Positions 11,862 through 23,485 of a DNA stretch of 64,000 bases are shown in pieces. The stretch is from positions 310,001 through 374,000 of the forward strand of contig QJNS01000037.1 in NCBI GenBank assembly GCA_004154925.1, in the 5' to 3' direction. How positions within the stretch are numbered: position 1 is the stretch's first letter; every line of letters starts with the position of its first letter. Position numbers and translations under genes: made by a program. This DNA comes from Monosporascus cannonballus. Lineage: Eukaryota > Ascomycota > Sordariomycetes > Xylariales. Below the pieces are notes generated by a model. The model had not been told where the DNA came from and made no database searches. It saw nothing but the letters and a program-made list of their open reading frames with translations.

Positions 11862-14000
11862 TCCCCTTGAAGGCCATAAGGCGTTAGCGCTTACAATTTT
11901 TTGATGGTGTGTGATACTCTTTTTTTATTCGCCCACACTGACCCAATCAACTTCTTCAGGAAAAGCTACTTTTAGCCATACATATTTTACGCTATGATAT
12001 ATGTACCAACACCGGTCATTATTACAAATTGCTACATCACATTCAGCACAACAAAACCTTATCCATCGAGCTCGCTGCCGATTCACAATACCATTACCTG
12101 CAACTTGAAGCCCTACTCGCCGAGTACCGCGATAAAAGTGCCCTAAATAAGCCTGGCACCTTAAAACGGACTTCCCTGAGACTCTCCGATATTAATTAAT
12201 AGGTTTTTCCATATTACCAATACGAAAAGAATTCACTAAAACTCTTTGCCGCCCGTTAAAAAGTGATCCGAAATATTAAACGCCCTTAGTAACCAGTTCT
12301 CTGCGGAAAACAATCGCGTTTCGATATAATTTCCATATAAGTTTACCCCATTTCTGCAAAAGGAAGCAGTTATTAACGATAACGTAAGGCAGGAAATTAT
12401 ACATAAAAGCCTAAGCTACGTTACGCCGAAATCTATAATCCTATTTAAATCTAGACCTCCGTTAATTACCAAAATTAACGCCGTTCATATTAAAGTTGTA
12501 TTCATAGGCAATTCGAAATATCATAACCGTTTTTTCCCTTTGATTTCCAAAAAATTCGCGGGTGGCGTTTTTGTATTTATTCCCTTCCTTCGGCTTCTTT
12601 CGAACTAATAAGATCTATTTTCTTACCGTCCACCTAATACCAAGAAATAAAACGATAAAATTATCAGCCCAAACGATTTAATTCATCTTATTATTAGGCG
12701 TTAAGAATTTTACAACTTGATTAAAGGATAAGGAAATACCTTTAGCATTTTTCAAATTAGCGAATTGCTTTACCATTTTACAATTTTTTCGGGCGGTACC
12801 CGTTATTACCAGACTTTTTTGCGTAACTGTAAAAATAGGTGTAACGAAAAAAGAATTATCAAGGAATACATGATATAGAAAGTTATAAGTGCTTCTGAGC
12901 TTATCGACGAGGAAAACAATTAATCGTTAAATTGGATTCAGAAAATTGTCGTTTTTCCTGTCGTTTTTTTTTTCTTTTCGCCCGTGAAACGCTAACAGGA
13001 TTTTCGCCTTTACCTAGATAATAACCTGTCCATACCAAAAATAACCCGTAAAAAGCCAGAACTCAGATTTTAAAGCCGGTATTATTAGTTTTATTCGGGA
13101 TAATAATGTTGAAAAGCGACTTTCCGCAATACCTTACGATATATTTATTTACGTTAATATTGCTCCCTGGGACGCAAAATTCGAAGGTTATTCGTTATAC
13201 CTATTTAACCTATTTATCACAGCGTTCAAAAGGTGACCTAGGTTAACGTTCGTAATTCCAGATCCGAAACTTTCGGTAAAGAACTTACTATCTATTCCAA
13301 GAAAAAAAGCCAATAATCAGGTAATACGGGGTGTAATTCGAGCCGATCCAGTACGCGTCGACCGACGTTTCCTTATGATTACACATATAAATCAAAGTAA
13401 AAAAGAACAGATACAGCTTTTCGACATACGTATCGTACCACTAATAACCCCGAGCGTATAGCTTTTCCTCCTCCCATTCGAGCTCGAAACTATTCGTTTA
13501 TCGCACCCATTTTTTAATTAGCTAACATAAAATAAACAAAAGAAACAGCTTTAACAAAGTAAGTGGTAACGGCTTTATTTAAACTTTGCGTTTATCGAAA
13601 ATTAATAGCTTAAAATAAGTCCCAACTGCTGGATTAAGCCGCGCGTTAAGGCGGAAAGTAACTTTATTTGTAAGATTTTCTTTATACGCGTCAGGGTCTA
13701 ACTGCACTATAAGGGTTTATGATTTTATTTTAACGTCTGCAGCTTTCCGTTTCCGTCCCATTTTGCGTTAATTTTGCACTAAAAACTGACAGGAAACAAG
13801 GTGTTAAACGGAAGGAAAAGACAGGAATATCGTTGACGTCAACATTCAAAATACCTTCGCACTCGCGTTTCTGTGCTGTAGCGCAACTTAGTGGGGCTTT
13901 AGTGGGCGTTTTTCGGGGCTACAGTGGGCTCAGTTTCCGTTTTAGGCCTAGAACCTTCTGAAAAATTGTTAGCCGAGACGTCTTGTGGCCTTCAAGGGGA
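11862..14000. mobile_element. Tc1/mariner-type DNA transposon, 2.14 kb, degenerate
   Basis: Both ends carry an imperfect inverted repeat of about 45 bp starting TCCCCTTGAAGGCCAYAAG; the right end reads CTTGTGGCCTTCAAGGGGA. TA lies on both sides (11860-11861 and 14001-14002), with no longer flanking match, which is the target site of the Tc1/mariner/pogo superfamily. Short open stretches near 12085-12190 plus may be transposase relics, but no DDE signature could be recognised. GC is lower than the gene islands but higher than the Gypsy copies, suggesting milder or later RIP. Superfamily assignment rests on size, TIR and TSD only. Confidence 0.7.
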
Positions 14001-14002
14001 TA

Positions 14003-14474
14003 CATGACGGATAATATAGAACTTAATATATTTTTTAGTATAATACTTAATACGATCTAATTACAACAAACTTAAATATTACGTACTACGAAGTTGTTAA
14101 CCGATTTCTATTATACTTAATCGGAACCAGAGGGTAAACATTATAAGTCGAAAAATAACACGCATTAAAAAGGCATACGTAAATGAGTTAATATAATATA
14201 ACAGCTGGTGTTCCCTGTATCTGACGATTTCCCTGGCGTCGAAGACGAACAGAAAGACTTGCCTCCCATCTCGAGCGTAACATTTTTCAAAATCTTGGGC
14301 GTGACGGCCATTGGTTCTGTAATGTCGGAATGACGTCGGTGCTTTTTACGTACAGCGACATATAAGGCAGGTTTTGTTTGACTATCTCTAAATAAGGAAT
14401 ACATATGGGGGGCTCCGGACTTCGGCTGACGCTATTTGGAAATATCTACCGAAACCTGTCCTAAATCGAGCGCC
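14003..14474. other. Intergenic between transposon and kinase gene
   Basis: Partly AT-rich, with small ORFs that resemble nothing known. It lies downstream of the kinase stop codon and may hold its 3' UTR and terminator. Confidence 0.4.
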
Positions 14475-16049
14475 CTACCCAGAATCCGCAATTGAATGAA
14501 ACCAAGGGTGTGTAACTAATTCTTCCGCTTTAATGCGCTTCGCTGGTTCATAAGTAAAAATCTTAGATAAGAGGTCGATGAGCAATGACGCCTCCGATTC
14601 CCCTATCCCTGGGAACGCCTCAAGCATGGCATACGTTTCATCCGAGTACGCCGTAAAATATCCCCCATCAATACAAACCGCTGTTGGCTTCCATACCATC
14701 GAACCTAACGCAGCCGGGTAAGGCACTCTGAGCGCAGCATCATCGTCGAACATTGCAGGTTCCGGCTCTCCATCCATATCCACAGCCTCACCCCGACCGT
14801 TTATAAACAAACCCGCCGGCTCATCCACGATGGCCTTTACTCGGTCATCTAGCGGTTGCGTCTCTTCTAGGCTCCAGAACACTTCGCCGTCCTCACCCTG
14901 TATGACGGGGAACCCCTCCTCGTCGAACTTCGTCTGCTTCCACTTCTCGGGCAGTTCACCCACGACTTTGACGATCTGCCTAAGCGCGTCGGCCGGGCAG
15001 TCAGTGTCATAGTCAAAGAAGAGGTCATCGCCGGATCGAATCCGGAAGATAGCGCACCCCAGTGCCCAGACGTCCGACGCCGGGCTTAGAGGCTGTCCGA
15101 TTGCCACCTCGGGTGCCAGGTACTTGGCCGGAATGCCGGGTCGCTTCGTTGGCGGGGACGTGGCGATGAACGATTGATCAAAGTCCATGACGCAAACCTC
15201 CCTGCCCAGCACGTTGGCACTTGAGGAAGAAAAGTCCAAAGGGACCACAATGTAGTTGGGCGCGTGTGGTCCTGGGGGCTTCCCTGAGTAGGTTCGCATA
15301 GGCGCAGTTCGAGGAGGTCCGAAAAGACTGAGCAGGTCGCCCTCCTCGTAAGAATTAAACTCGTGGGTGAGGCGCAACGCTATATTGTTCACAGTGAAAT
15401 CTATCAAGCCTATATCAACATTACCCGTCCAAGTATCAATCTTGGGTCTTGAATTCGACTTACCACCGTGGCACAGCCCGTTTAAATGCATATACGCAAG
15501 GGCTCGAGCGGCTGAGAGAGAAACCTCTCTGGCAAATTGTGGTTTTATTCTTGTGTAGATGCCCTTGGAGAGCTTGGACAGGTCGGGACCCAGAACCGGG
15601 TACACGAGACAAAGGTGCTGGCCGTTTGGTCCGTCAAACCAGAACTCTCGGTCAACCACGGCGAACAGACGAGACGCGGTGATGCTAGGGTGACTCGCGA
15701 TCACAGTACTGGCCTCGTACGTGGGAGACTCTCTGGCAACGACGATCTTCAAGGAGACCCACCGATTCATGAGGGCGTCTCGAGCAAGCCAAACAGTGGA
15801 GAAACCGCCAAAGCCGAGCTTGTGGACCACACGGTACCGGTCATCGTACACATCTCCAAGATGTACCGGGTGGAAGCCCCCCGGCTCGTAGTTCTCGAGA
15901 TCTTCGCACTCCCCTAGCTCGAAAGGGAAGTATTTCCACGGGCTGGATTCCGAATCGGAGTCCATGACGTTCGGGCGTTGTGGGATTCCTCGAACCTGCA
16001 AAGATGGACAGACGGATGCGGGTGGTTTAATGGCGGACCAATTCTCCAC
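14475..16049 (-). CDS. SRPK-like serine/threonine protein kinase
   Basis: The protein has the layout of fungal SR-protein-kinase-like enzymes, which phosphorylate Ser/Arg-rich proteins. An N-terminal YFPFELGECEDLENY segment precedes a glycine loop LGFGGFSTVW (78-87), the ATP lysine in SLKIV (K101), a long insert, a DFD in place of DFG (VMDFDQSF) and APE (YLAPEV) with DVWALG. A probable 63-nt intron, 15401-15463, keeps the frame if unspliced; splicing (GTAAGT...GATAG) restores the catalytic loop CHGDFTVNN, so the mature protein is about 503 aa. The start may instead be Met29 at 15965, just before the conserved N-terminal segment. HGD replacing HRD and DFD replacing DFG are seen in this fungal subgroup to my knowledge, but activity is not assured. 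Composition is normal and no RIP is evident. Confidence 0.85.
   Translation of the reverse strand: MENWSAIKPPASVCPSLQVRGIPQRPNVMDSDSESSPWKYFPFELGECEDLENYEPGGFHPVHLGDVYDDRYRVVHKLGFGGFSTVWLARDALMNRWVSLKIVVARESPTYEASTVIASHPSITASRLFAVVDREFWFDGPNGQHLCLVYPVLGPDLSKLSKGIYTRIKPQFAREVSLSAARALAYMHLNGLCHGGKSNSRPKIDTWTGNVDIGLIDFTVNNIALRLTHEFNSYEEGDLLSLFGPPRTAPMRTYSGKPPGPHAPNYIVVPLDFSSSSANVLGREVCVMDFDQSFIATSPPTKRPGIPAKYLAPEVAIGQPLSPASDVWALGCAIFRIRSGDDLFFDYDTDCPADALRQIVKVVGELPEKWKQTKFDEEGFPVIQGEDGEVFWSLEETQPLDDRVKAIVDEPAGLFINGRGEAVDMDGEPEPAMFDDDAALRVPYPAALGSMVWKPTAVCIDGGYFTAYSDETYAMLEAFPGIGESEASLLIDLLSKIFTYEPAKRIKAEELVTHPWFHSIADSG
15401..15463 (-). other. In-frame 63-nt intron of the kinase gene
   Basis: Donor GTAAGT and acceptor GATAG on the minus strand. 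The length is a multiple of three and there is no stop, so the reading frame stays open either way. Retention would put 21 foreign residues between HG and D of the catalytic loop, so the spliced form is expected to be the working one. Confidence 0.8.
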
Positions 16050-17067
16050 AGGATGGCGTTGCGGGTTTGAGTTAGGATGTGTGGTGAAGAATCACGAAGT
16101 TCGACAGAAGATTCAGCGACTTGGAACATAGAAGTCCTTTTTGCTCAAGATCATTCGATGGTCTGTGCACGGCATATCTGCTGCCCATGCATGTGCCACC
16201 CAATCAAACTCCGGGAGCAGGCGCGCGTCTAACGTTACATCATCAGCCCACAAGTTTGACGCTAGCCGGATACCAGCCCACTGGGCAGATAGGCTACCGT
16301 ACCCCACCCAGAGCATAATCTTCAGCCCTGATATCTTGCTAGAGGGAACAAAATTGATGGTCCGAAATGTGTTGGGCAGCTCATCACATCGCACATTCCT
16401 TGCTTCAATAATCAGACGTTGTAGAGCGATGCAGGCTGTTTCAAGGATTCAACCAACAATTAACGCTTAGTGGCTATGCCATCCGCCAACACGTCAGGGT
16501 TAAGATGGCGCAGCAAGTTACCTTCAATGCTCATTTGCCGGCCTTCATGTTTTGATTCACAACATCTCGCCCAAGATTATCGTCGAGACAGATATGATTG
16601 GCTTCCGGATCGAGACAAAACAGGGCACTTACTTGACTGGACTACCCTTTACGAGGCTCCAAAATAGTTAACCAATGAGATGAGGCAACGAAGGCGGCGA
16701 TCACCAACAGACTGACTTCTAATATTACCTCTGCATGAAACCAAAGGCTCCCAGGAGACCGGCACCCTGGCAGGAGTTATATTTTGATTATTCCTACCCG
16801 CAGGCGTACCAGTTTCCATCTAGCCGATTCGATCGCGTAACGCTAACGCGACCATATAAACGACCACATGTTATATCTATGCTTGAACATTATAACATTG
16901 TTTTATCTGGCGGGTAGTACAAACTGACGAACCAATGATAGGCAATAGGTATCATCTAGGCAGCCGGAGAACTTCAGAATCTGTGAAGTTTCTCACCTCG
17001 GCGAAGCCTGCGGACAACAAGCGTTGGCTCGCAAGTGCTAGCTAGATCATCTGGTTGACCCTGGGCA

Positions 17068-17124
17068 GCTCGACGGGCTCACGGCGGCTCGACGGGCTCA
17101 CGGCGGCTCGACGGGCTCAGGGGG
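17068..17124 (+). repeat. 19-bp tandem repeat, three units
   Basis: The unit GCTCGACGGGCTCACGGCG starts at 17068, 17087 and 17106; the third unit has diverged at its end. It is GC-rich and lies about 40 bp upstream of a TATA box, so it could be a promoter element or just a slippage product. Confidence 0.8.
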
Positions 17125-17161
17125 GCTATGGTGCACTCTAACCTCTTCCTGCAATCGAGCA

Positions 17162-17167
17162 TATAAA
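17162..17167 (+). promoter_or_regulatory. TATA box of the 17412 gene
   Basis: TATAAA stands 250 bp before the chosen ATG. The first downstream ATG (17175) lies only 8 bp beyond it, too close to be in the transcript. The next ATG (17368) opens a three-codon uORF that stops at once, and ATG 17412 begins the long frame. Confidence 0.5.
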
Positions 17168-17411
17168 GAGCAACATGTCTAAACGGCGGCCATGCTCCAA
17201 TCGACACTCAAGACAGATATTCCTCAGCACTGGTCGTACATTGTCATTCATTGTCGCCATCACTACTCGCACTCACGGAACGCAGCACCACTGCCCCTTT
17301 AATCAGCCTCATCGACTGCTGTCTGTTTGTTCCCCCTTGAAACTGCAAGCCAACAGAACTGCAGCACATGGAATTGTAAGCCGAAGCTTACGCACACAGG
17401 ATCCAGTCAGA

Positions 17412-17946
17412 ATGCCTCGCGCAATCCCAGTCATATCGGCCGAGAAAGTCCTCCGACTGGAGCCTAGGGACGTGATGCTTTCTTGGGCCACTTCGATACC
17501 CTCTACCGGCCTCAGAGAATGCGAAGTGCGCCTTGCTAAAGAGGCTGCCGCTGCGGCAGGCTTCGATCTCGTCACCATCACGTACATCATGACACCACCC
17601 ATCGAGCCGCATCCGCGTGGCCTCCTGTTGACTGTATTCTAAAGCTAACCAGCCCCCCAGGGGAAACATCCATCCGACAACCACCCACGGCACCCGCCGC
17701 GACAAGCCACACATGACCGTCAAGTTCCGCAGCACCCGCTACAATTCACAGACGGAACAGATTGTCCACATCAACGTGCATGTCTGGAACCCTAGCCTCC
17801 AGCAGTGGACGCGATACCCGTCCAGCGGGCGGCCAGCTAACTACCCATACCACCACATCCACCAGGACGGCAACATCAGGTTCCACCGCCCCCTGCCGAA
17901 GTCCTTGGCCCAGAATGAAATTCACACCGAGCAACGGCGGCGCTAG
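17412..17946 (+). CDS. Unknown 151-aa protein, two exons
   Basis: I do not recognise this protein. Exon 1 is 17412-17581 and exon 2 17661-17946. The 79-nt intron has donor GTACAT, branch-like GCTAAC and acceptor CCAG, and the junction keeps the frame with 152 codons in total. The first half is acidic/alanine-rich (KEAAAAAGFDLVTIT). The second half is rich in His, Arg and Thr (HGTRRDKPHMTVKF, YPYHHIHQDGNIRFHR). No signal peptide or membrane segment is evident. The exon 2 protein has the look of a conserved small basic domain, but that is an impression only. An upstream in-frame ATG exists at 17175, but the TATA position argues against it. Confidence 0.5.
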
Positions 17947-18922
17947 GACGAGGACGAGGAGCAGGCTGCCGAGAGAGCCTGTGAAGTTGAGGCCGGCGGA
18001 GGCAGCAACAAGGACAGGCAGAAACATAGCGCAGGCCTCGAGCTACATCATATCAATCTATGATCCAAGCACGCGACAGACCAGAGATGTCCAGTGGCCG
18101 GATGTTGGTATGAGGAACCTTGGGTCAACGGGGGCGGCATATGGGATTGGTTTGAGAACGGAGTTTGGACGGGTGATAATTACTGCAATTTTTAAACTTT
18201 TACTGGAAGACATGCGATTCGAAATATAAGTATTGAACGGTTCTCATATAATTAATTGAATCGGCTTATTGAAAACAATCCAGGGAAGCACATTTCTAGC
18301 CATCCTTTTGATAATTAGAGTCGCATTTATAAATCAATTAAAAGTACATTACTGATACCTCTTCTATCCGATGCATACAAAGTTTACAAAATAAAGTAAG
18401 GGTTTACCATCTAAAGTTAACAGAATGCCAAGTGAACTCCAGTAAGTCGGACCCCTCCTTCACGCACCAGCCTCTCCACGCTCCACGATTTCCTATACAA
18501 AATCCACAGACCCACCTATTTATAACTAATTAACAAAAAAAGATATAATTATGCAGTGAGTTGAATGTATAAGTATTATAGATAAAAAGATCCTAATAAT
18601 TTTTTAAAACGAAAATACCGACGTTACTTTAGTTAAATTTAAAGTTTAAATAAAATACGAATTTACTAAAAGAATTACATATAAATTATTAGTAACTTTG
18701 TTAAAAGGTACAATTATACAAACTTAAATACTAAATTGATGTTAGTAATTAAAACTAAAAAGTATATATAAGTTATATAAGTAATAAAATAGGTTCGCAT
18801 TTTATATTATATCGATTTTAATAATTTTTATATAAAGCTGAGTTAACAATTAAAGTTTGCAAATAAAATAAATATATGTGTTTTTAGGTTAATGTTACGG
18901 CTTGGTCCACTGTAAGATATTA
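17947..18922. other. Intergenic, grading into AT-rich sequence
   Basis: Bases 17947-18230 keep normal composition and are likely 3' UTR of the unknown gene. From about 18540 the sequence becomes AT-rich and RIP-like. No gene is seen. Confidence 0.45.
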
Positions 18923-19180
18923 CTATGACAGCTAGGTAATTTAACCAATTATTAAACCTTAGTCGTACGAGTTTATATTAGTAGAGATATCGTAGGATTT
19001 TGAGAAATAGATATAGTAACTTGTTACGTCTCGTAATACCAAGGGCATCTTAGGTAACGAATTATTATTGTGTGACAGCTAGATGGTTTAACCAATTATT
19101 AAACTGTTATAACCCAACAAGTCACGGTCTCTAGAAACGGTCTGCCATAACCTAACCACAAGTTACCTCATCTTGATCAG
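18923..19180. repeat. Composite Gypsy LTR fragments in both orientations
   Basis: Three pieces of the same LTR family lie end to end. 18923-19070 is the first 148 bp of an LTR (TATGACAGCTAGG...). 19071-19103 is a second LTR start (TGTGACAGCTAGATGG). From 19104 an inverted LTR end begins (TGTTATAACCCAACAAG, CACGGTCTCTAGAAACGG). These pieces are much less mutated than the full copies and show the unmutated terminus TGTGACAGCTAG. The order suggests nested insertion followed by deletion. Confidence 0.65.
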
Positions 19181-19197
19181 GACCCCATTTTGGAGGT

Positions 19198-19233
19198 TGT
19201 GGCTGCGCCTGCGGCGCAGCAGCCGTAGCCACA
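19198..19233. repeat. GC-rich palindrome in an AT-rich setting
   Basis: GCTGCGCC (19202-19209) and GGCGCAGC (19213-19220) form a perfect 8-bp stem with a 3-nt loop. An overlapping alternative pairs TGTGGCT with AGCCACA (19227-19233). It could be a transposon terminus or fold-back; no partner copy was found in the window. Confidence 0.5.
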
Positions 19234-19249
19234 GCTATAGCTTTGAATT

Positions 19250-22200
19250 AAGAAGTATCTGTCAAAGGTCCAATATATCAGCTAAACTTCTTTAAAAATA
19301 ATATCTACAAAAATAACAAAACTTTTCAAATAAGACCTAATAACAAATTATAATTTTTTCGTTTTATTTAATACATTTGCATATAAATTCGCAGAAATTA
19401 TTAATATTACCGTTAGCAATATATATTAATTACGAAACTTTTAATACTTTAATTTATAAAATTTAACGCTAAATTTAAATTTTTATTTTTTAATATAATA
19501 TTAATTTTAATTAATACAAAATAAACATTTTTAAAATAATAAAATAATTTAAAATCTTAATTAATACATACTATAACTTTTTATCTTTTTTAAACCAGTA
19601 TTATAGTAATATAGCTTTATAAATTAAAATAATAATATATAAAGTTGAAAATCGTTTATAATAAATCTCGAAAGATATTTTTTTCTTAATTATTTAAATG
19701 CAGATAATATTTTTAAAAATTTAAGATAAATATTTTAAATGTTAGAATATTTAATAATTTAAAACGAAACGTTTATTTTTAGTTAATACATTTACCGATC
19801 ATTTGCCGATATAAATATAATTAGCCTATATGCTAATATTATATATACGGCCGATAAACTTATAAAAACTTTACGCCGTCGGTTTATTCGCCTTATATTA
19901 AGCGTTATATTTTATGAGTAAGGCTATGTTTTACGGAAAAAACAAATTAATACGGTATATAATTTGGTTGTAAAAAACTTGATATTTTTTTATTATTAAA
20001 ATAAATTTGAGAAATTTTTAATTATTTAAGCGTTTTCGTTAATAACCGATTTAAATATTATCCAAATTATATTATTAATTAAGTTAACAGAAAAGTAATA
20101 TATATTTATATTAATAATTATATATTTTATTTTTATTTTAATATTGGAAAATACGAAAAAACTTAATTCAAAAAATATTTGACTATATAATTGCCGGATA
20201 ATATAATTATATTAGTTTTGATTTTAAATAAATATTAAACGATTAATTCCAGATTTTTATATTAAATTTTGTTTTTAAACGATAATATTATTTAATTATT
20301 ATTAATAAAATATATTTATTATTAAAAAAAGGTTTTGCGGTTTAAATATATTAATATATATAATTTAGGTTTTATTTTCCAGATTTATATATATTAATTT
20401 ATAGGTATAATAGTTTTTACTAATATTTTTTTAAAAAAGTATAAAATATCACGGTTTTCGTTAAATCGGTAGTTTTATTAAATATAATTATAAAACGAAA
20501 ATTTAATATTTTAATATTAATCGTTTTAATATTGATATTAATTTTTTTATATTTAAAAATTAACGTTTAAATTAAAAATATTTAAATTATTTAGTAATTA
20601 ATATATTTAATTTATTTAGTAATATTTTTAATATAATTTAATAATTTGCGTTTTATTATTAAAATTATTATTTATATTAATAATATGGCTACAATTATAC
20701 ATATCTATAATTATTTAATTAAAATTATAATAAATTAAAGGTATTTTTTAAATATTATAAAAAAATTATTAGGTTTTATAATTTCGAAATACTTTAGAGA
20801 AATTAAATATGTATATATAAGAATTTAAAATAATTAAATAATTTTGTTAATATCGTTATATTTATTATCGTTTTTAAAATAAATATAAATATTCCGGATA
20901 TTAATTACATAATATAATAAAATATATAATAGAATATTTCGATTAAGGATTTATAATAATAATTTAATTAAACGGTTCGTAATTATAAGTAATTAAATAT
21001 AATTAAGTATAAATAAATTATATTATTTGTATTTTATTAAATATTTAATAAATACAACTTTAAATTCTTTGTTTTAAAAAGAATTAAAATAATAAAAACA
21101 ATTTAAATCCGGTAAATTAAATATCGTATTATTTATAAAAACATAAAAATTGTAATAAAATATAACGTAACGAAATCGGATAATACAAAAACGATATATA
21201 ATTTATTATAAATAATTTTAATTAAAACGAAATAATTATCGGATTTTAATTTTAATTTTTAACCAATTCAAAAATTATTTATAAACTTTTGAAATAAAAT
21301 AATTTTAAGTTACGGTACCGGATAAAAATAAGACCTTAATAATATGCGTTATTTAACGGCAAATATATACGTAAAGTAATTTTAATATATTTAAAAAAAT
21401 CGTAATAACTTAATTTTGGCTAAACTTTGTTATAACATATATATATTTAATTTGTTTTATATATCCGAATTTTTATATTCGAAAATATTTGCATAAAAAT
21501 AATTAAAAATTAACTTAATAAACATAATTATTTGGAAAATAATAAAATCTTAATATAAACGATAAATAAATAAATAATTTTTAGATAACAATTTCCGTTT
21601 AACGGGAAAAAAACAAAATAAATATATTTTTTCTTAAACTTATACGGTTTTTGCTTAATAAATTCCTAAATAAATTATATAAAATTCAATGTTTATATTT
21701 AATTTAAAATATAATCGAATTAATTAAAACGGTTTCCGATTTCGATAAATAACAATATTAAAACATTTTGAAAACTCGATTTTTTTATATTATATATAAT
21801 ATACGAAAAAATTACATTTTCGATTTTAAAAAAAATATAAATAATTTTTCGTAAATAACGGAATTCGCTTAAATCGAAATTACGGCATTTAATCCTTATA
21901 TCGTAAATTAATTTATATAAATTACGGATTATTATTATGTTATAAATTCAACAAATATTGGCAGAAATTATAAAGCCGCTTTAAATTATACCTCCTTTTA
22001 ATTAAAATATATTATATACGGTTATTTAATTTAAATTAATTACTAATAATTTAATATTAATTCTCATATTTTAAATATTAAACCGGCATATAATTTATAT
22101 GTTTTTATAATTTGGAATTATAATTTTAGTTATAATAACGTTTAGATTTATATATATAATTCGTAATATATTAAATAATCTTAATTAAAAGCTTATTTTA

Positions 22201-22740
22201 TCCCCTTTATTTATAATATTAACATAAAATTTATTGTTTTTAAATATTTTTAATTTTTTAAACCCGTTTTTATTATTATATTTATATTTATATAATTTAT
22301 TTACGTTTATATCGTTACTGGAATCGCCGGCGTTATTAAAACGTATTAATTTATAACCCGATATTAAAAATAATATATTGGAAAAAAAATCGAAATAATG
22401 ATTTTTATCGAAATTAAAAAATTATGCGTTAGAAATAAACAGTATTTATCGAATCATAATATTAATAATAAATTAAAAAATAATCACGATATTAAATTAA
22501 AAAATACAAAATAAAATATTTTTAATTTTAATTAAAATTAATAATAAAAATGCGTTCGGTTTCGACGTAATATTACAGTCGTAAAGCGCTATAATTATAA
22601 ATATTTATATAATATTAAGTAAAATTATTAATATATTATTTATTTAATATATTCGTTATTTTTATTAATTTTTAATTTATTAAACTTTATATAAAATATT
22701 AATTCGTTTTAATCCAGATTAATTGTTTAAAGATGAAATT
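19250..22740. other. AT-rich RIP-like block, origin unknown
   Basis: About 3.5 kb of extreme AT content with stops in all frames. I could not align it to the Gypsy copies or find paired LTRs or TIRs. It is most likely a dead repeat of another family. It is flanked on the left by LTR debris and on the right by normal sequence with a solo LTR. Confidence 0.5.
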
Positions 22741-22808
22741 TAGTTTGGCTCACTTATGAAGTTTGGATGATTGAATCCAGTACGATCAGAGGTGTACAAT
22801 AGATCACG

Positions 22809-23009
22809 TGTTGTAGAATAGGGGTATCTCTGTTAGCCATTAGGTAAAAGCTCACAGCACCCCGGAACAACCTTATTCCGGCGAACCCACAGTAGGTACA
22901 TATATACCTTCCTAGGCAGCCACCGCTCCTCAGAGCTCAATTCTAGTCAGACAATTATCACTCCTCACACTCTATGCAACCTTATCTTCCGATCAGCTTA
23001 ACTATGACA
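22809..23009 (+). mobile_element. Solo LTR (201 bp), family shared with 61668-61854
   Basis: It begins TGTTGTAGAATAGGGGTATC and ends TTAACTATGACA. TCACG flanks it on both sides (22804-22808 and 23010-23014), a 5-bp target duplication typical of LTR elements. The 61668 copy shares GAATAGGGGTATCT, AACCTTATTCCGGCG, GAGCTCAATTCTAGTC and CACACTCTATGCAACC. No internal region is present, so it arose by LTR-LTR recombination. It is not RIP-degraded. Confidence 0.88.
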
Positions 23010-23014
23010 TCACG

Positions 23015-23482
23015 AGAATTTCATCACGAATTAGGACATATATACCTTCTTCTTTTTAACCGTTATTGCATTTCGTACTTGTGGCATATAATTAAGCGAA
23101 CAATTGTGTCACTATTGAATTCTTCTAAAGGCGTCTAACCGATAAAATAAATATCCTTGCATGTAGAGTTGATCGCCCCGAGGTGCATCGACAAATTTAC
23201 CTCCGGTTTCTAGGGGGCTCAACGGGCACTCAACTCTTTTGATTGTATACTATACATTTTTGGTTCAATCTGAGGTATCCGAGGTGAGCATGGGGATATC
23301 GTGTTTCCTTACCACCTTTGCGAGAAGTCATTGTCATTGCTCAATATTCCGCTGCCTTGGATTATCCCAAGATCAAAGTAGACAACTTTTAATTCCTTAC
23401 TAGGGGGCTGGTTGAGGTTTAAGGAGGTCTCTCCAGAATATATACGTAGAGATGTCGGGCTCTTATGCTCCTAGTCTAACCC
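23015..23482. other. Intergenic, normal composition, no gene seen
   Basis: About 470 bp of normal GC between the solo LTR and the Harbinger-like element. No ORF of note, no RNA gene recognised. Confidence 0.45.
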
Positions 23483-23485
23483 TTA

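Larger units (their letters stand above)
16050..17411. other. Intergenic between kinase and unknown gene
   Basis: Normal composition with several overlapping short ORFs in different frames, none with recognisable content. It would hold the divergent promoters of the kinase and the 17412 gene. It contains a 19-bp tandem repeat at 17068-17124 and a TATA box at 17162. Confidence 0.45.

Noticed and set aside
16113..16667. Several ORFs between the kinase and the unknown gene
   Set aside because: They overlap in different frames and none has a protein-like pattern.
17175..17411. Upstream in-frame start for the unknown gene
   Set aside because: The ATG is only 8 bp after the TATA box and the added residues do not look conserved.
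19250..22740. Another Gypsy copy
   Set aside because: I could not align it with copies A, B, C or E and found no paired LTRs, so it is left unassigned.
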